64,000 nucleotides of DNA from Anabaenopsis elenkinii CCIBt3563 (GTDB taxonomy: Bacteria; Cyanobacteriota; Cyanobacteriia; Cyanobacteriales; Nostocaceae), in the NCBI RefSeq assembly GCF_015245355.1, contig NZ_CP063311.1, positions 1,399,092 to 1,463,091 of the forward strand. The letters run 5' to 3'. Below, in pieces: positions 38,571 through 47,643 of the stretch. The stretch's first letter is position 1; each line of letters opens with the position of its first letter. The notes beneath the pieces are model-generated. The model did no database searches. It worked only from the letters and a program-made list of their open reading frames with translations, and had not been told where the DNA came from. The translations under genes and the position numbers were made by a program.

Positions 38571-39206
38571 CTACTTACCAACTTTCTTTGCAGGCAGAAT
38601 ATTCACTAAGGACCCCGGTTTACCAGGAATGGCTCCTTTAATTAATAGTAAGTTGCGTTCCGGGTCTACTCGCACCACGGTCAACTTGCGAATTGTCACA
38701 CGAGTACCACCTAAACGCCCTGCCATGCGTTTTCCGGGATAAACACGACCGGGGGTTGTACCGGCGCCAATGGAACCCGGCGCTCTATGGTTTTTGGAAC
38801 CATGTGACATCGGTCCGCGTCCAAAGTTGTTGCGCTTTTGGTTACCCGCAAAACCGCGACCGATACTAGTACCGACTACATCGACAATTTGACCGGCAGT
38901 AAAAATATCCGCCTTAATTTCTTGCCCTAAAGTATAATCACTAGGGCTTTCTGTGTGATATTCGTTTAAATGACGTAAAGCTGGAGCAGATGATTTTGCC
39001 AAGTGGCCCAGCAGAGGTCTATTCAACGCCTTGGGTTTAACTTCACCATAACCGAGTTGGATGGCGCTATAACCGTCGGTCTGTTTTGTTTTAACTTGTG
39101 TAACAGTGCATGGCCCTGCTTGAACGACGGTCACAGGAATTGATACTCCTTCTTCGTCAAAAACTTGGGTCATGCCCAGTTTGGTGCCGAGAATACCTAC
39201 AGACAC
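38571..39206 (-). CDS. rplC: 50S ribosomal protein L3
   Basis: The 211-residue protein begins [20 protein letters not shown] and contains [20 protein letters not shown] with [20 protein letters not shown], the L3 signature. The start codon is GTG with AAGGAG nine bases upstream. It is the first gene of the cluster; rpsJ (S10), first in many bacteria, is not present. Confidence 0.98.
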   Translation of the reverse strand: MSVGILGTKLGMTQVFDEEGVSIPVTVVQAGPCTVTQVKTKQTDGYSAIQLGYGEVKPKALNRPLLGHLAKSSAPALRHLNEYHTESPSDYTLGQEIKADIFTAGQIVDVVGTSIGRGFAGNQKRNNFGRGPMSHGSKNHRAPGSIGAGTTPGRVYPGKRMAGRLGGTRVTIRKLTVVRVDPERNLLLIKGAIPGKPGSLVNILPAKKVGK

Positions 39207-40062
39207 AGTAACTGGTTCTCCTTATATACTTGCTGGTTTTGGAATCAGACTCTTATTGACACTTTTACACTTGTATCAGTGCCGATTGAGGTTGGACGAC
39301 CCTCGGAGTTTTCGGGTAGATAGTACTACACCATATCTTTCAGGACACAATCAGTGTCTTTACTGTTTGGTGAATCCGTTTACTTTCACTCACTTGGTCA
39401 CCAGAACAGCCACAAGCTTTTTTTCTTGGGGAAAAAATCACTTTGGGAATCAGAGCAATGCTTTTTAGCTTTGCGCTTTGTGCAGTAATGCTTTCGTCCA
39501 AGCAATTACCTAGGCACTTTCTGGAGGCAGTGCAGTTGGTTTTTCGCCATAATTTGCTACTGCCGTGCTGTAGTGGGACTTAAGCGGGGTTTTTGCCGCT
39601 CAGTATCCGTTAACTAAGTCTGTTGCAATGTTGTTAAACTAACATTGTGCCTCAGTTGTTGTTTCACTCAACACGTTAATCTTAAACTACAGCTTAAGAT
39701 TTTCCCTGGTTTTTCAGGGCTACAGGAGTGAATGTAGTGGAGAGTCGTGCATGGGCTAGCTGGATTTAGCCACTAACTCTTTGTTAACCTGGGAGTCTTT
39801 CTAGTTTACCAGTCTCTGACAACTTTGAGCCAAGTTTATGATTGGCTACAGATGTTAAACATTTAACAAATCTCAGAGAATTGATAAGTTAGTGTTTTGC
39901 GATCGCAGGTCACAATCTAACATCATAAATCATCTATTGAGTTTTGTCGAGAAATCTTCAAAATAGTTTTTGATGACAGGTGATGGTGTGAATACTTTAA
40001 CCTAATCTTGGTTGAGGGTGAATAATAGAGATATCTGAGTGGGATAAGACGAAAGAAAATTT
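39207..40062. other. 856-bp divergent intergenic region upstream of rplC and ndhN
   Basis: No gene is supported on either strand. The region must hold the promoter and leader of the ribosomal cluster (minus) and the ndhN promoter (plus). Visible features are a small inverted repeat AGCGG/CCGCT around a T-run (about 39584-39602), several A/T-runs, and a HIP1 site at about 39899. The length leaves room for a long structured rplC leader or a small RNA, but I see no recognisable RNA family. Confidence 0.6.
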
Positions 40063-40551
40063 ATGGCACTAATTACCACTGGCAACGCTTTAATTCGCGA
40101 TCTGGAAAAATTTGGTTCTCTTGGTGTGTACGTACCTTTAGAAGGGGGGTTTGAAGGTCGATATCGCCGCCGGCTGCGGGCTGCTGGCTATGTTGATCTT
40201 CATATTACTGCCAGGGGATTGGGGGACGTAGCGGCCTATCTCACGGGAGTTCACGGAGTGAGGCCACCTCACTTAGGTAAAAAAAGCACTAGTACTGGTG
40301 CGGCGGTAGGTTATGTATATTATATTCCACCGATTGTCACCTATAATCTAGAGCAGCTACCACCAAAATCAAAGGGATTGGTGTTGTGGATCATCGAAGG
40401 GAATATTCTCGCAGATCAGGAAGTTGAGTTTTTAGCAACCTTACCTAGCTTGGAACCACGAGTAAAAGTAGTAGTAGAGAGAGGGGGGGCGCGGGCTTTC
40501 CGTTGGCAACCTCTCAAAGATACATATTCTGCTAGTTATCAAGCTGTCTAG
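40063..40551 (+). CDS. ndhN: NAD(P)H-quinone oxidoreductase subunit N
   Basis: NdhN is a peripheral subunit of the cyanobacterial/plastid NDH-1 complex, which carries cyclic electron flow and respiration. The 162-residue protein begins MALITTGNALIRDLEKFGSL and contains GRYRRRLRAAGYVDLHITAR and YLTGVHGVRPPHLGKK, all typical. The gene is single and not linked to other ndh genes. Confidence 0.95.
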   Translation: MALITTGNALIRDLEKFGSLGVYVPLEGGFEGRYRRRLRAAGYVDLHITARGLGDVAAYLTGVHGVRPPHLGKKSTSTGAAVGYVYYIPPIVTYNLEQLPPKSKGLVLWIIEGNILADQEVEFLATLPSLEPRVKVVVERGGARAFRWQPLKDTYSASYQAV

Positions 40552-40554
40552 TCA

Positions 40555-40601
40555 AGGGAGCGATCGCCACTTGTGAAACTAATTCCAGTGGCGATGTCCC
40601 T
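40555..40601 (+). terminator. Hairpin after ndhN
   Basis: AGGGA...ATCGCCACT pairs with AGTGGCGAT...TCCCT: 14 pairs with a small internal bulge and a 15-nt loop, starting 4 bp after the stop. The left arm includes a HIP1 site. There is no clear U-tract, so termination is likely but not certain. Confidence 0.5.
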
Positions 40602-40698
40602 CTGCCCAGTGGCAAAAGAGAAATACAATTAAGAATCGGCATACTTTGACACTCTCAGGTCTAAAGACACTGAGATTCCCTCTTACCGCGATATTTTT

Positions 40699-41238
40699 AT
40701 GAGACGTAAATCGACTGGTAGATCCGCTAATACCGCTAAATCCTCGGCTTTACAATCGCCATTGTTCAACATCTCTACTATCGCCATTTTGGCAGGGGTG
40801 CTAGTCTTGGGTATTGGAATTGGTATTGCCTTTAGTTCCACAACCACTTTAACCCCGGCAAATGTGGCTTCTCGTGAATTCATAGACACCAAAGCCCCCA
40901 ACCCGGAAATTTGCGTACAGTTTGGGGCTAGTGCCATGGTAATGGATGCGAGGCTGTTTGTGACTCTCAACCCGTTTAACGTCTATGTTGCTCAACCTAG
41001 TATGCGTCCTGGGTGTGTTCTGCGCCAAAATAACTGGGCAATTTTAGAGCAACGTAACCTTGTATCATCAAGCCAAGTCAGAGAATGTAGAAGTCGTTTA
41101 AATACCTTTGGCTTTACAGGTAATTTGGACAGTGAAAATCCTGATATTAGATGTATTTACCAGAATCAAGCTGCTCAAAACTTTTTTACCTCTCAGCCGG
41201 GAGCGGTGACCCAACCCCAAGAAACAGAGAGGTTTTAG
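40699..41238 (+). CDS. DUF3172 family protein
   Basis: This 179-residue protein has a polar N-terminus, one membrane helix (ISTIAILAGVLVLGIGIGIAF), and a conserved domain with several cysteines (NPEICVQFGASAMVMDARLF, RPGCVLRQNNWAILEQRN, VRECRSRLNTFGFTG, DIRCIYQN). It matches the cyanobacterial DUF3172 pattern. The soluble part probably faces the periplasm or lumen, and paired cysteines may form disulfides. The function is unknown. Confidence 0.75.
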   Translation: MRRKSTGRSANTAKSSALQSPLFNISTIAILAGVLVLGIGIGIAFSSTTTLTPANVASREFIDTKAPNPEICVQFGASAMVMDARLFVTLNPFNVYVAQPSMRPGCVLRQNNWAILEQRNLVSSSQVRECRSRLNTFGFTGNLDSENPDIRCIYQNQAAQNFFTSQPGAVTQPQETERF

Positions 41239-41258
41239 AGAAATTGGGAAGTCGAAAT

Positions 41259-41447
41259 TTACACCCCCTGATGGGGGTTAATTTTTGCAGTCACCTTCTG
41301 ATTATAGGCTGCTAGTGCTTCCCAGTTGAGCACATCTGCTAACAGAGTTTGATAACCGAGGGTATTGGGGTGAAGACCATCGGCGCTTAAACGTTGCAAC
41401 CGCCACAATTCACTATGTGCCATCCAGTGATCAAAAATATCTAAGTA
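41259..41447 (-). pseudogene. C-terminal remnant of an SGNH/GDSL-type hydrolase, cut by an insertion sequence
   Basis: About 60 codons remain: YLDIFDHWMAHSELWRLQRL, then DGLHPNTLGYQTLLADVLNW. The DGLHPNxxGY part is the block V (Asp-His) of SGNH esterases. The frame runs into the inverted repeat of the adjacent insertion sequence. The N-terminal part with the catalytic serine is not found beyond the other end of the element, so the gene is broken and partly lost. Confidence 0.75.
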
Positions 41448-42586
41448 GGACTTACGCATTGACAAAAAATATGATCTATGATATCTAGATCATGCGATCG
41501 CTATTAAGATTAGCAAAAATATGCTCACGTACAACTAAAGTAAACAGATTCCGTTGTATTTCATACCAATTGCTAATTATTTTTTCAGAGCGCATAAACT
41601 CCAACTTAACAAAAGCTTGAAGTGAACAAAAGATGTGAGTCTTAATTGCATGAGTATCCCTAACCATGAACCGACAAATTCCACATACTTGTTTTATGGC
41701 TCGATGAAAGGTTTCAATTCCCCAATGAGTATCATGAATTGTCATAAATTCATTTCTAGTTATATCCTCGATTCTTTCCTCATCTGGAAGATACAAAATA
41801 TAGTGTCTAGAGTCTTCTTTTTTAAAGTCTTTCCTCAACAACTTTATAAATCCAAATTCTTTCAGATGAGTCCTTAATCCTTCTTCGGGAATAGCCAGAG
41901 TGCTTACTTGACAATACTTGTGTGGCTCATTTGAAACAGTTCTATTTTTTTCAATTCCGAAGAGAAAACCCAATTTCTGGTTTTTTAGGAATTTCAAATT
42001 TTCTACTCCTGAATACCAACTATCACCTGTTACAATTCTGGGTTTGACTCCCCAGCTTATTATTTCACTTACCATTTCTCTAAAATAATCGTTTTTTGTT
42101 TTTCCCTCCTTTTTATCATATATTCTGTAATTTATTGGCACTGAATTACCATGAATATCACTGTAATATAGAGTGATTAAATTTAAGCCAATAATTGTTT
42201 TATGGGCTTTACCTGACCAAAAATAACCGATTAATTCAGCATTTTTGGGGTCGCTGTAAATCTTTTCTATCACTGTATCATCTACACTTAGTATTCCTCC
42301 TACCAAGTTAATAACTTTTTCTATAATGTTGAATAAATCTTTCGGTTCATATCGCTCTCTCAATAAAAAGCGATTCACACTATCATGTGAAACGTCTCCT
42401 AATATCTCTGCTAACCTACTGCACCCCCCAAACTTTGGCTCTGACAGTAAAAATAAGGTGTATAGGTCTAGATTGCATTGCGCTGTGGATGGTTTCGTGA
42501 TTTTTCTAATTGTCTGATACCTAGCAAGTAGACGACCTATATTTATCAATTCACTATTTTGTTATTCTGTCAATGCGTAACTCCTA
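41446..42586 (-). mobile_element. Insertion sequence, IS4/IS701-like, with 17-bp terminal inverted repeats
   Basis: Left end GGACTTACGCATTGACA (41448-41464) and right end TGTCAATGCGTAACTCC (42568-42584) are inverted repeats with one mismatch. Both are bounded by TA, which may be part of the repeat or a 2-bp duplication. One transposase gene fills the element. A sub-terminal palindrome ATGATCTA/TAGATCAT (41471-41493) overlaps the transposase stop and could terminate its transcript. Confidence 0.85.
41485..42549 (-). CDS. DDE transposase, IS4/IS701 type
   Basis: This 354-residue DDE transposase shows the first Asp in GGILSVDDTVIEKI, the second in RIVTGDSWYSGVENLKFL, and the Y/E region in HWGIETFHRAIKQVCGICRF, resembling the IS4-superfamily Y-R-E-K signature. 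The frame is uninterrupted, so the element may still be active. The start appears to be TTG at 42549 (MINIGRLLARYQTIRK). Confidence 0.85.
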   Translation of the reverse strand: MINIGRLLARYQTIRKITKPSTAQCNLDLYTLFLLSEPKFGGCSRLAEILGDVSHDSVNRFLLRERYEPKDLFNIIEKVINLVGGILSVDDTVIEKIYSDPKNAELIGYFWSGKAHKTIIGLNLITLYYSDIHGNSVPINYRIYDKKEGKTKNDYFREMVSEIISWGVKPRIVTGDSWYSGVENLKFLKNQKLGFLFGIEKNRTVSNEPHKYCQVSTLAIPEEGLRTHLKEFGFIKLLRKDFKKEDSRHYILYLPDEERIEDITRNEFMTIHDTHWGIETFHRAIKQVCGICRFMVRDTHAIKTHIFCSLQAFVKLEFMRSEKIISNWYEIQRNLFTLVVREHIFANLNSDRMI

Positions 42587-42776
42587 TTTACGTTTTTTTC
42601 CGAAATTGGGATGAGCAATCGTGTAGCTAAACATAAACTAATTTGAAAATTTTTGTAGCTAATGATAAAGTTATAGTCATTGCTGATTAAATCACTATAT
42701 TAAAAAAAAGGTAACAACAAGAATCAAAACTTTTTTTTATTTATCTCAAATTAAGAAATACAATAGGTTATAAAAT

Positions 42777-43418
42777 ATGTATAAATGCTTAGGTTTTTTT
42801 TGGGATTTATCTAATTTCATAATTTTGATAGATTTTGTTAAAAGCTTTTTCATTATAGTAGGTGGAGCAATTGCTTTAGCTAGTTATAGAGGTCAAAATC
42901 GACAGAGAGCAATAGATAACAGCTTAAACTCTCTCAAAATGTTTGAAAAAACTATACAAAACAAAGATATAGAGATTTGGAAAAACGTATATAGCAATAC
43001 TTATGAAGGTAGCGGAGCAGATCCATATCATTTTATTGTGTTTTGTGAAGAAAATAAAACAAAGCAAATACCAGTTTGCGACCTTTTTATCTCTGAGGGT
43101 AAGGGATTGTGTCTTGCTCAATCAAAATTAAATAAAGATGAAGAAATTTGCGACCTTGAACTAGGTTCTATACGGCTTATAGCAGAGCAGCTAAATCTAA
43201 TAGGTTACGAAGTTTTGTATGGAAATGTAGAATTAAGAATAATTTATTATGAATTAGGACAAATAATTGACATTATATGTAAATGGATTAATGAAATACA
43301 AGACAAAGAAGTAAAAGCATCTGTAAAGTTTATGTTCCCCTATTTTATGAAAATGTGCCGCAAATATAAACGAACTATGAATTCTATTCCTAGCAAAATT
43401 TATGTTAACTTTTGCTAG
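42777..43418 (+). CDS. Unknown protein with N-terminal membrane segment
   Basis: This 213-residue product is AT-rich compared with nearby core genes. It has a hydrophobic N-terminal stretch (about residues 14-38, including FIILIDFVKSFFIIVGGAIA), a short helix rich in Arg/Gln, and a mixed domain with aromatic and Cys residues. No known domain is recognised. It lies between the insertion sequence and the convergent DNA methyltransferase, and the two stops are 25 bp apart. A link to restriction-modification is possible but unsupported; the membrane segment argues against a simple endonuclease. Confidence 0.5.
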   Translation: MYKCLGFFWDLSNFIILIDFVKSFFIIVGGAIALASYRGQNRQRAIDNSLNSLKMFEKTIQNKDIEIWKNVYSNTYEGSGADPYHFIVFCEENKTKQIPVCDLFISEGKGLCLAQSKLNKDEEICDLELGSIRLIAEQLNLIGYEVLYGNVELRIIYYELGQIIDIICKWINEIQDKEVKASVKFMFPYFMKMCRKYKRTMNSIPSKIYVNFC

Positions 43419-43442
43419 GCAAATATAAGTTTTGTGGGAATA

Positions 43443-44747
43443 TTAGTTTTTATCTGAGTATTCGCTTCTTTTTCTCGGCTGTATTATCTGGGAATCAACA
43501 CCGTAATATTTAGCTGCTGCTGTCATATCCAAATTAAGTAACCTTTCATCTCCTAAATCTTGTATTTTTGTGGGTTTATCTAACTTGACATCTAAAGATT
43601 TAATAATTTCTAAGCCCACAGCTTTAGCTAATAAAGGAGGAACAGAATTACCTATCTGTCTAAATCCGTGCCATTTTGTGCAATGAAACCTAAACCAATC
43701 AGGATAAGAATGTAACCGCGCTGCTTCCCGCACAGTAATACATCTGGGTAGAAAAGGATGTATAGGTCTAGGGGAGGTAAAAGCTCCGCGGTTGCTGGGT
43801 GTACCTGCTCTGAGAGTATTACAAATTCCTTGGGGGTCGAGTTTATAGAAACGGCTAATTTTTTCGGTTGTACCAGCAGGTGTAGCTGCAAATCTGGTCA
43901 TAGACTCTAAACTATGCTTTGTTCTTAAACTGGAGGTCAAGATTGTAGATTCATAGTGACGTTGATATCCAGAGTCATTATTTGTAGAATTTAAACCACG
44001 TAGTAATAGACCGTAATCACTCGGCTTTCCCAACTCTGCAACTACCCAATCACGTTGATATAATTGATCATATTTTTCAATCTCTGGTAAATCTTGCAGT
44101 GCATCCCACACTGTAGGAGTTAAGTTTAATTGATGAGAGAATCCTGATTTCTTTTGTTTAGCTGGTTGAGTAATGGGGTCTGGATAATTTGGTAATTCTA
44201 AATCATGACGACAACCGAGAATAAATAACCGTTCGCGATTTTGGGGAACTCCAAAATGGGCAGAATTTAAAACCTGATATTTTTGCCTAACTTGATAACC
44301 ATTAGTCTCAAATTCATTAATAATTTGTGCAATAAATTCTTGATGTTTTCCCGCAGTCATTCCTTTGACATTTTCCATGACAAAAAACTTGGGCTGGAGT
44401 GCTAATACTAATCTAATGTAATGAAATACTAAGGAATTTCTAGGGTCTTGAAAAGAACGTTTACCTATTAATGAGAATCCCTGACAGGGCGGACCACCAA
44501 AAACGACATCAATTTCTTGATTACCAATAGCCGAATTTTGTCTAATATGTTGACTGGTAGTTTCTTCAATAGGCTGACATAAAATACTCCAAAAAGGAAA
44601 ATTAAACTCGTGGGTTGCACAGTGGATAGGGTCGATTTCTACAGATGCTAATACATCAAAGCCAGCTTGTTCAAAACCGAGGGTCATACCCCCAGCACCA
44701 GCAAATAAATCGACGGCGATGGGTCGTTGTTGGTAATTTTTTTCCAT
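43443..44747 (-). CDS. C5-cytosine DNA methyltransferase
   Basis: This 434-residue enzyme transfers a methyl group from SAM to C5 of cytosine. The ordered motifs are present: I (VDLFAGAGGMTLGFEQAGFD), IV with the catalytic cysteine (VVFGGPPCQGFSLIGKR), VI (FFVMENVKGM), VIII (QNRERLFILG) and X (RQIGNSVPPLLAKAVG). The target-recognition region lies between VIII and X. No adjacent restriction enzyme is recognised, so it may be solitary. It begins 14 bp downstream of lpxB on the same strand and may be read from the lipid A operon. The site is not determined; a CGATCG-type (HIP1 core) target is a hypothesis. Confidence 0.93.
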   Translation of the reverse strand: MEKNYQQRPIAVDLFAGAGGMTLGFEQAGFDVLASVEIDPIHCATHEFNFPFWSILCQPIEETTSQHIRQNSAIGNQEIDVVFGGPPCQGFSLIGKRSFQDPRNSLVFHYIRLVLALQPKFFVMENVKGMTAGKHQEFIAQIINEFETNGYQVRQKYQVLNSAHFGVPQNRERLFILGCRHDLELPNYPDPITQPAKQKKSGFSHQLNLTPTVWDALQDLPEIEKYDQLYQRDWVVAELGKPSDYGLLLRGLNSTNNDSGYQRHYESTILTSSLRTKHSLESMTRFAATPAGTTEKISRFYKLDPQGICNTLRAGTPSNRGAFTSPRPIHPFLPRCITVREAARLHSYPDWFRFHCTKWHGFRQIGNSVPPLLAKAVGLEIIKSLDVKLDKPTKIQDLGDERLLNLDMTAAAKYYGVDSQIIQPRKRSEYSDKN

Positions 44748-44761
44748 GTAAGCCTTAAAAT

Positions 44762-45922
44762 CTAAACTTTCGCCGGTAACATTTGCAAAATCTCAGCAGC
44801 TGCGCGATCGCAGACACCTACTTCCCCCAAAAGCTGACGCATTTGGGTATAATCTGCTAAAGTTTGCTGTCGGCGCTCAGGATTTAAGAGTAATTCCAGA
44901 GATGCTTGGACAATATTTTCCGGTGTGGCTTGCTCTTGTAGGAATTCTGGTACAATTGGTTTCATCACCACTAAATTAACTGGTGAAGCGAAAGGTATAG
45001 AACCTTTAAGAATGTTGCGAGCAATCCAAACAGTCAAGGGATTGAGGCGATAAACCACAACTTGGGGAAGATTTAATAAAGCCAGTTCTAGGTTGACTGT
45101 ACCAGATTTAGTGATAGCCAGATCAGCGGCGGCAAATAGTTCTTTTTGTTGATCGCACAGAATTGTCGCCCGCAAACCATAACGTTGAATAGCTGCTTCT
45201 ATGGGCTGTCTGTAAGCTTCCAGAGATAAGGGAATCCAAAAATGGACTTCTGGTAATTGAGCTTGAATAGTTTGAGCAGCTTGAAAAATTACTGGTAAGA
45301 GGTATTTTAACTCTTGATGACGAGAAGCGGGGAGGAGTGCGATCGCCTTTTGTGCCGGTGGAATTTGCAATTTAGCCCGAGCTAGTGAGCGACTGGGTGC
45401 ATCTTGCATACGGTCAACGAGGGGGTGACCAACCCACTGCACTTGTGCGCCATTCTCGCGAAAATAACGAGCTTCTTCTGGGAAGATAGCCAAGAGTTTA
45501 TCTGTAAAGCTGACAATGCGGGATGTATTACGTAAACCAATAGACCAAACCCACTCTTGGGGAGCGATGTAATAAACTACTGGTACCTGTGGTAAATGCT
45601 TTTGCATATAAGTACCAATGCCCAGATTAGGACCCATATAATCAATTAATATGACTAAATCAGGGGGGTATTGTTGCAAAAAAGCGATCGCTTGACGTTG
45701 TACCTGAATAGTAGGGAAAATATAAGGCAAAGATTCCACCAAACCCATCGAACCAATACCAGTAGTTTTACCCAAAATAGTAGCCCCCTGGGCTGCCATT
45801 TTTTCCCCACCCAGAGCCACAATTTCTAATGTTAAACCAACGGATTGACGCTTGATTGCCTGAATCAGCAATGAACCTTGCAAATCCCCGGATACTTCCC
45901 CTGTGCTGATAAATATACGCAT
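44762..45922 (-). CDS. lpxB: Lipid-A-disaccharide synthase
   Basis: LpxB is a peripheral membrane GT19 enzyme that joins UDP-diacylglucosamine and lipid X to make the lipid A disaccharide. The 386-residue protein begins MRIFISTGEVSGDLQGSLL. It has LVILIDYMGPNLGIGTYMQK, YYIAPQEWVWSIGLRNTSRI and AITKSGTVNLELALLNLPQV. It lies about 170 bp after lpxA. Confidence 0.96.
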   Translation of the reverse strand: MRIFISTGEVSGDLQGSLLIQAIKRQSVGLTLEIVALGGEKMAAQGATILGKTTGIGSMGLVESLPYIFPTIQVQRQAIAFLQQYPPDLVILIDYMGPNLGIGTYMQKHLPQVPVVYYIAPQEWVWSIGLRNTSRIVSFTDKLLAIFPEEARYFRENGAQVQWVGHPLVDRMQDAPSRSLARAKLQIPPAQKAIALLPASRHQELKYLLPVIFQAAQTIQAQLPEVHFWIPLSLEAYRQPIEAAIQRYGLRATILCDQQKELFAAADLAITKSGTVNLELALLNLPQVVVYRLNPLTVWIARNILKGSIPFASPVNLVVMKPIVPEFLQEQATPENIVQASLELLLNPERRQQTLADYTQMRQLLGEVGVCDRAAAEILQMLPAKV

Positions 45923-46089
45923 TTGATAATTAGTAAAAATTAATATTTAACAACGGAGACCTGACTAGTTATCTTATACTCATAAGATACAGTATACTTA
46001 AGGAATAGAGACACTGCTATGAATTAGAAAAATATTCCGGGGTGGGTATATTGTCTTATCTACCTCACCCCAATAAAAGCTGTATAAAT

Positions 46090-46908
46090 TCAAGATTCAT
46101 CATTGGCGCTGTTTTTTCTCTTACCAGGAATTAACCCACGTCTTCCTGGCATTTGAGAAAGTAGGAGAAAACGACGCAGGGACTGCAGTTGTTCAGTCTC
46201 TCCCAGTTGTTCGAGTGCTTCTAAAGCCTCCTTAAAACTTAAGCCAGAGCGATAGAGAAGGCGAAACGCCTTTTTGAGAACTTGTAAATCCTCAGAGCTG
46301 ATCCCAGAACGTTTTAACCCTACTAGATTCAGGGTTCGCACCCGTGCAGGATTGCCCTCCACCAACATATAGGGAGGCACATCACGGTCAATACGTGCCA
46401 TTCCCCCGACCATTGCATGTTGACCAATACGTACAAATTGATGCACACCCAAAACTCCGCCCAACCTGGCGCGGGACTCTATATGGACATGGCCCGCCAA
46501 GGCTACAGAGTTGGGAATAATCACATGGTCTTCAATTATGCAGTTATGTGCTACGTGTACATAAGCCATTAACAGGTTATGATTGCCAATCACCGTAGCT
46601 TCACCCGCCCCCGTAGCACGGTTAATAGTGACATACTCACGAATTAAGTTATTGTCACCAATTTTGACCCAAGTTGGTTCGCCGACAAACTTGAGATCCT
46701 GGGGTTCCATACCGATAGCAGCACCGGGAAAAATTTGATTTCGCGCTCCAATCTCACAAGGACCTTCTAGGACGACATGAGGGCCAATAATTGTTTCCAT
46801 GCCAACTTTGACATTAGCTCCAATCACAGCATAGGCACCGACTTGCACTGTGGGGTGAAGTTCCGATTGAGGATGAATTACAGCAGTGGGATGAATAAGC
46901 GTTTTCAA
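46090..46908 (-). CDS. lpxA: UDP-N-acetylglucosamine acyltransferase
   Basis: LpxA adds the 3-O-acyl chain in the first step of lipid A synthesis. The 272-residue protein consists of hexapeptide repeats forming a left-handed beta helix. The active-site block AYVHVAHNCIIEDHVIIPNS holds the catalytic His. The C-terminal helical domain (SGLSFKEALEALEQLGE) is present. Confidence 0.96.
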   Translation of the reverse strand: MKTLIHPTAVIHPQSELHPTVQVGAYAVIGANVKVGMETIIGPHVVLEGPCEIGARNQIFPGAAIGMEPQDLKFVGEPTWVKIGDNNLIREYVTINRATGAGEATVIGNHNLLMAYVHVAHNCIIEDHVIIPNSVALAGHVHIESRARLGGVLGVHQFVRIGQHAMVGGMARIDRDVPPYMLVEGNPARVRTLNLVGLKRSGISSEDLQVLKKAFRLLYRSGLSFKEALEALEQLGETEQLQSLRRFLLLSQMPGRRGLIPGKRKNSANDES

Positions 46909-46935
46909 GGGTGAATCTCCAGAACTTTTTTAAGT

Positions 46936-46963
46936 GTAGAAACGCGATTAATCGCGCTTCTAC
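46936..46963. repeat. 28-bp palindromic repeat
   Basis: GTAGAAACGCGATTA pairs with its near-perfect inverse ending in TTCTAC. It is a member of the GTAGA-ACGCGATTAATCGCGT-type palindromes of Nostoc and Anabaena. It lies in the fabZ-lpxA spacer; related core at 28419-28436. Confidence 0.8.
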
Positions 46964-47094
46964 AATCAGTGGCCGAAAGTGTCGAGCAAAGCAAGTTGTG
47001 TGTAAGAGCAACAAAAATCTAGAGTGGATGATGTTTGTTATTTATGGAAGTCGAACTATGAAGTCAACCAGGGCTTTACCCACCCGACAGCTGA

Positions 47095-47583
47095 TTAGTT
47101 AATTCGAGAAAACATCAATTCGCCTTCAGTAGCAAGTTGACCATCCACCTCAGCACGGGCTTGTACTTTAGCAAAGCGACGTTGTTTTATCCATAACAGT
47201 TCTGCCGTCATCACTAGCTGATCTCCCGGGACTACCTGGCGACGGAATCGCACCTTATCGATACCGGCAAAAACGAATAGCCCCTCCTCAAACCCTGGTA
47301 ATTGCTTGAGAATAATACCCCCTACCTGTGCCATTGCTTCCACAATTAGGACTCCAGGCATCAGGGGACGCTCTGGGAAATGTCCCTGAAATTGTGGTTC
47401 ATTGACAGTAATATTTTTAACACCTACTGCCAGTTTTTCCGGAACATAGTTAATGATTTTATCTACCAGTAAGAATGGGTAACGGTGGGGTAGCATTTTC
47501 TGAATTTCTTCAGAGGAAAATGTAGTTTTAATTTCAGCCGGTGCGGTAGTGTCGGGACTATTCACTTGGGTGACAATTGCCAT
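47095..47583 (-). CDS. fabZ: 3-hydroxyacyl-ACP dehydratase FabZ
   Basis: FabZ dehydrates beta-hydroxyacyl-ACP and shares its substrate pool with LpxA. The 162-residue hot-dog protein has the catalytic His in [14 protein letters not shown] and the catalytic Glu in [15 protein letters not shown]. The N-terminal extension before residue 25 is variable in the family. Confidence 0.97.
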   Translation of the reverse strand: MAIVTQVNSPDTTAPAEIKTTFSSEEIQKMLPHRYPFLLVDKIINYVPEKLAVGVKNITVNEPQFQGHFPERPLMPGVLIVEAMAQVGGIILKQLPGFEEGLFVFAGIDKVRFRRQVVPGDQLVMTAELLWIKQRRFAKVQARAEVDGQLATEGELMFSRIN

Positions 47584-47643
47584 TAGCGCTGTGTTGACTT
47601 TGTAATTAATGAATTAAGTAGTTATGGGTGAAAATCTGAGATG

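Noticed and set aside
39207-40062. tRNA or known structural RNA in the rplC-ndhN spacer
   Set aside because: No GTTCGA-type T-loop with matching acceptor stem and no recognisable RNA family was found by reading both strands.
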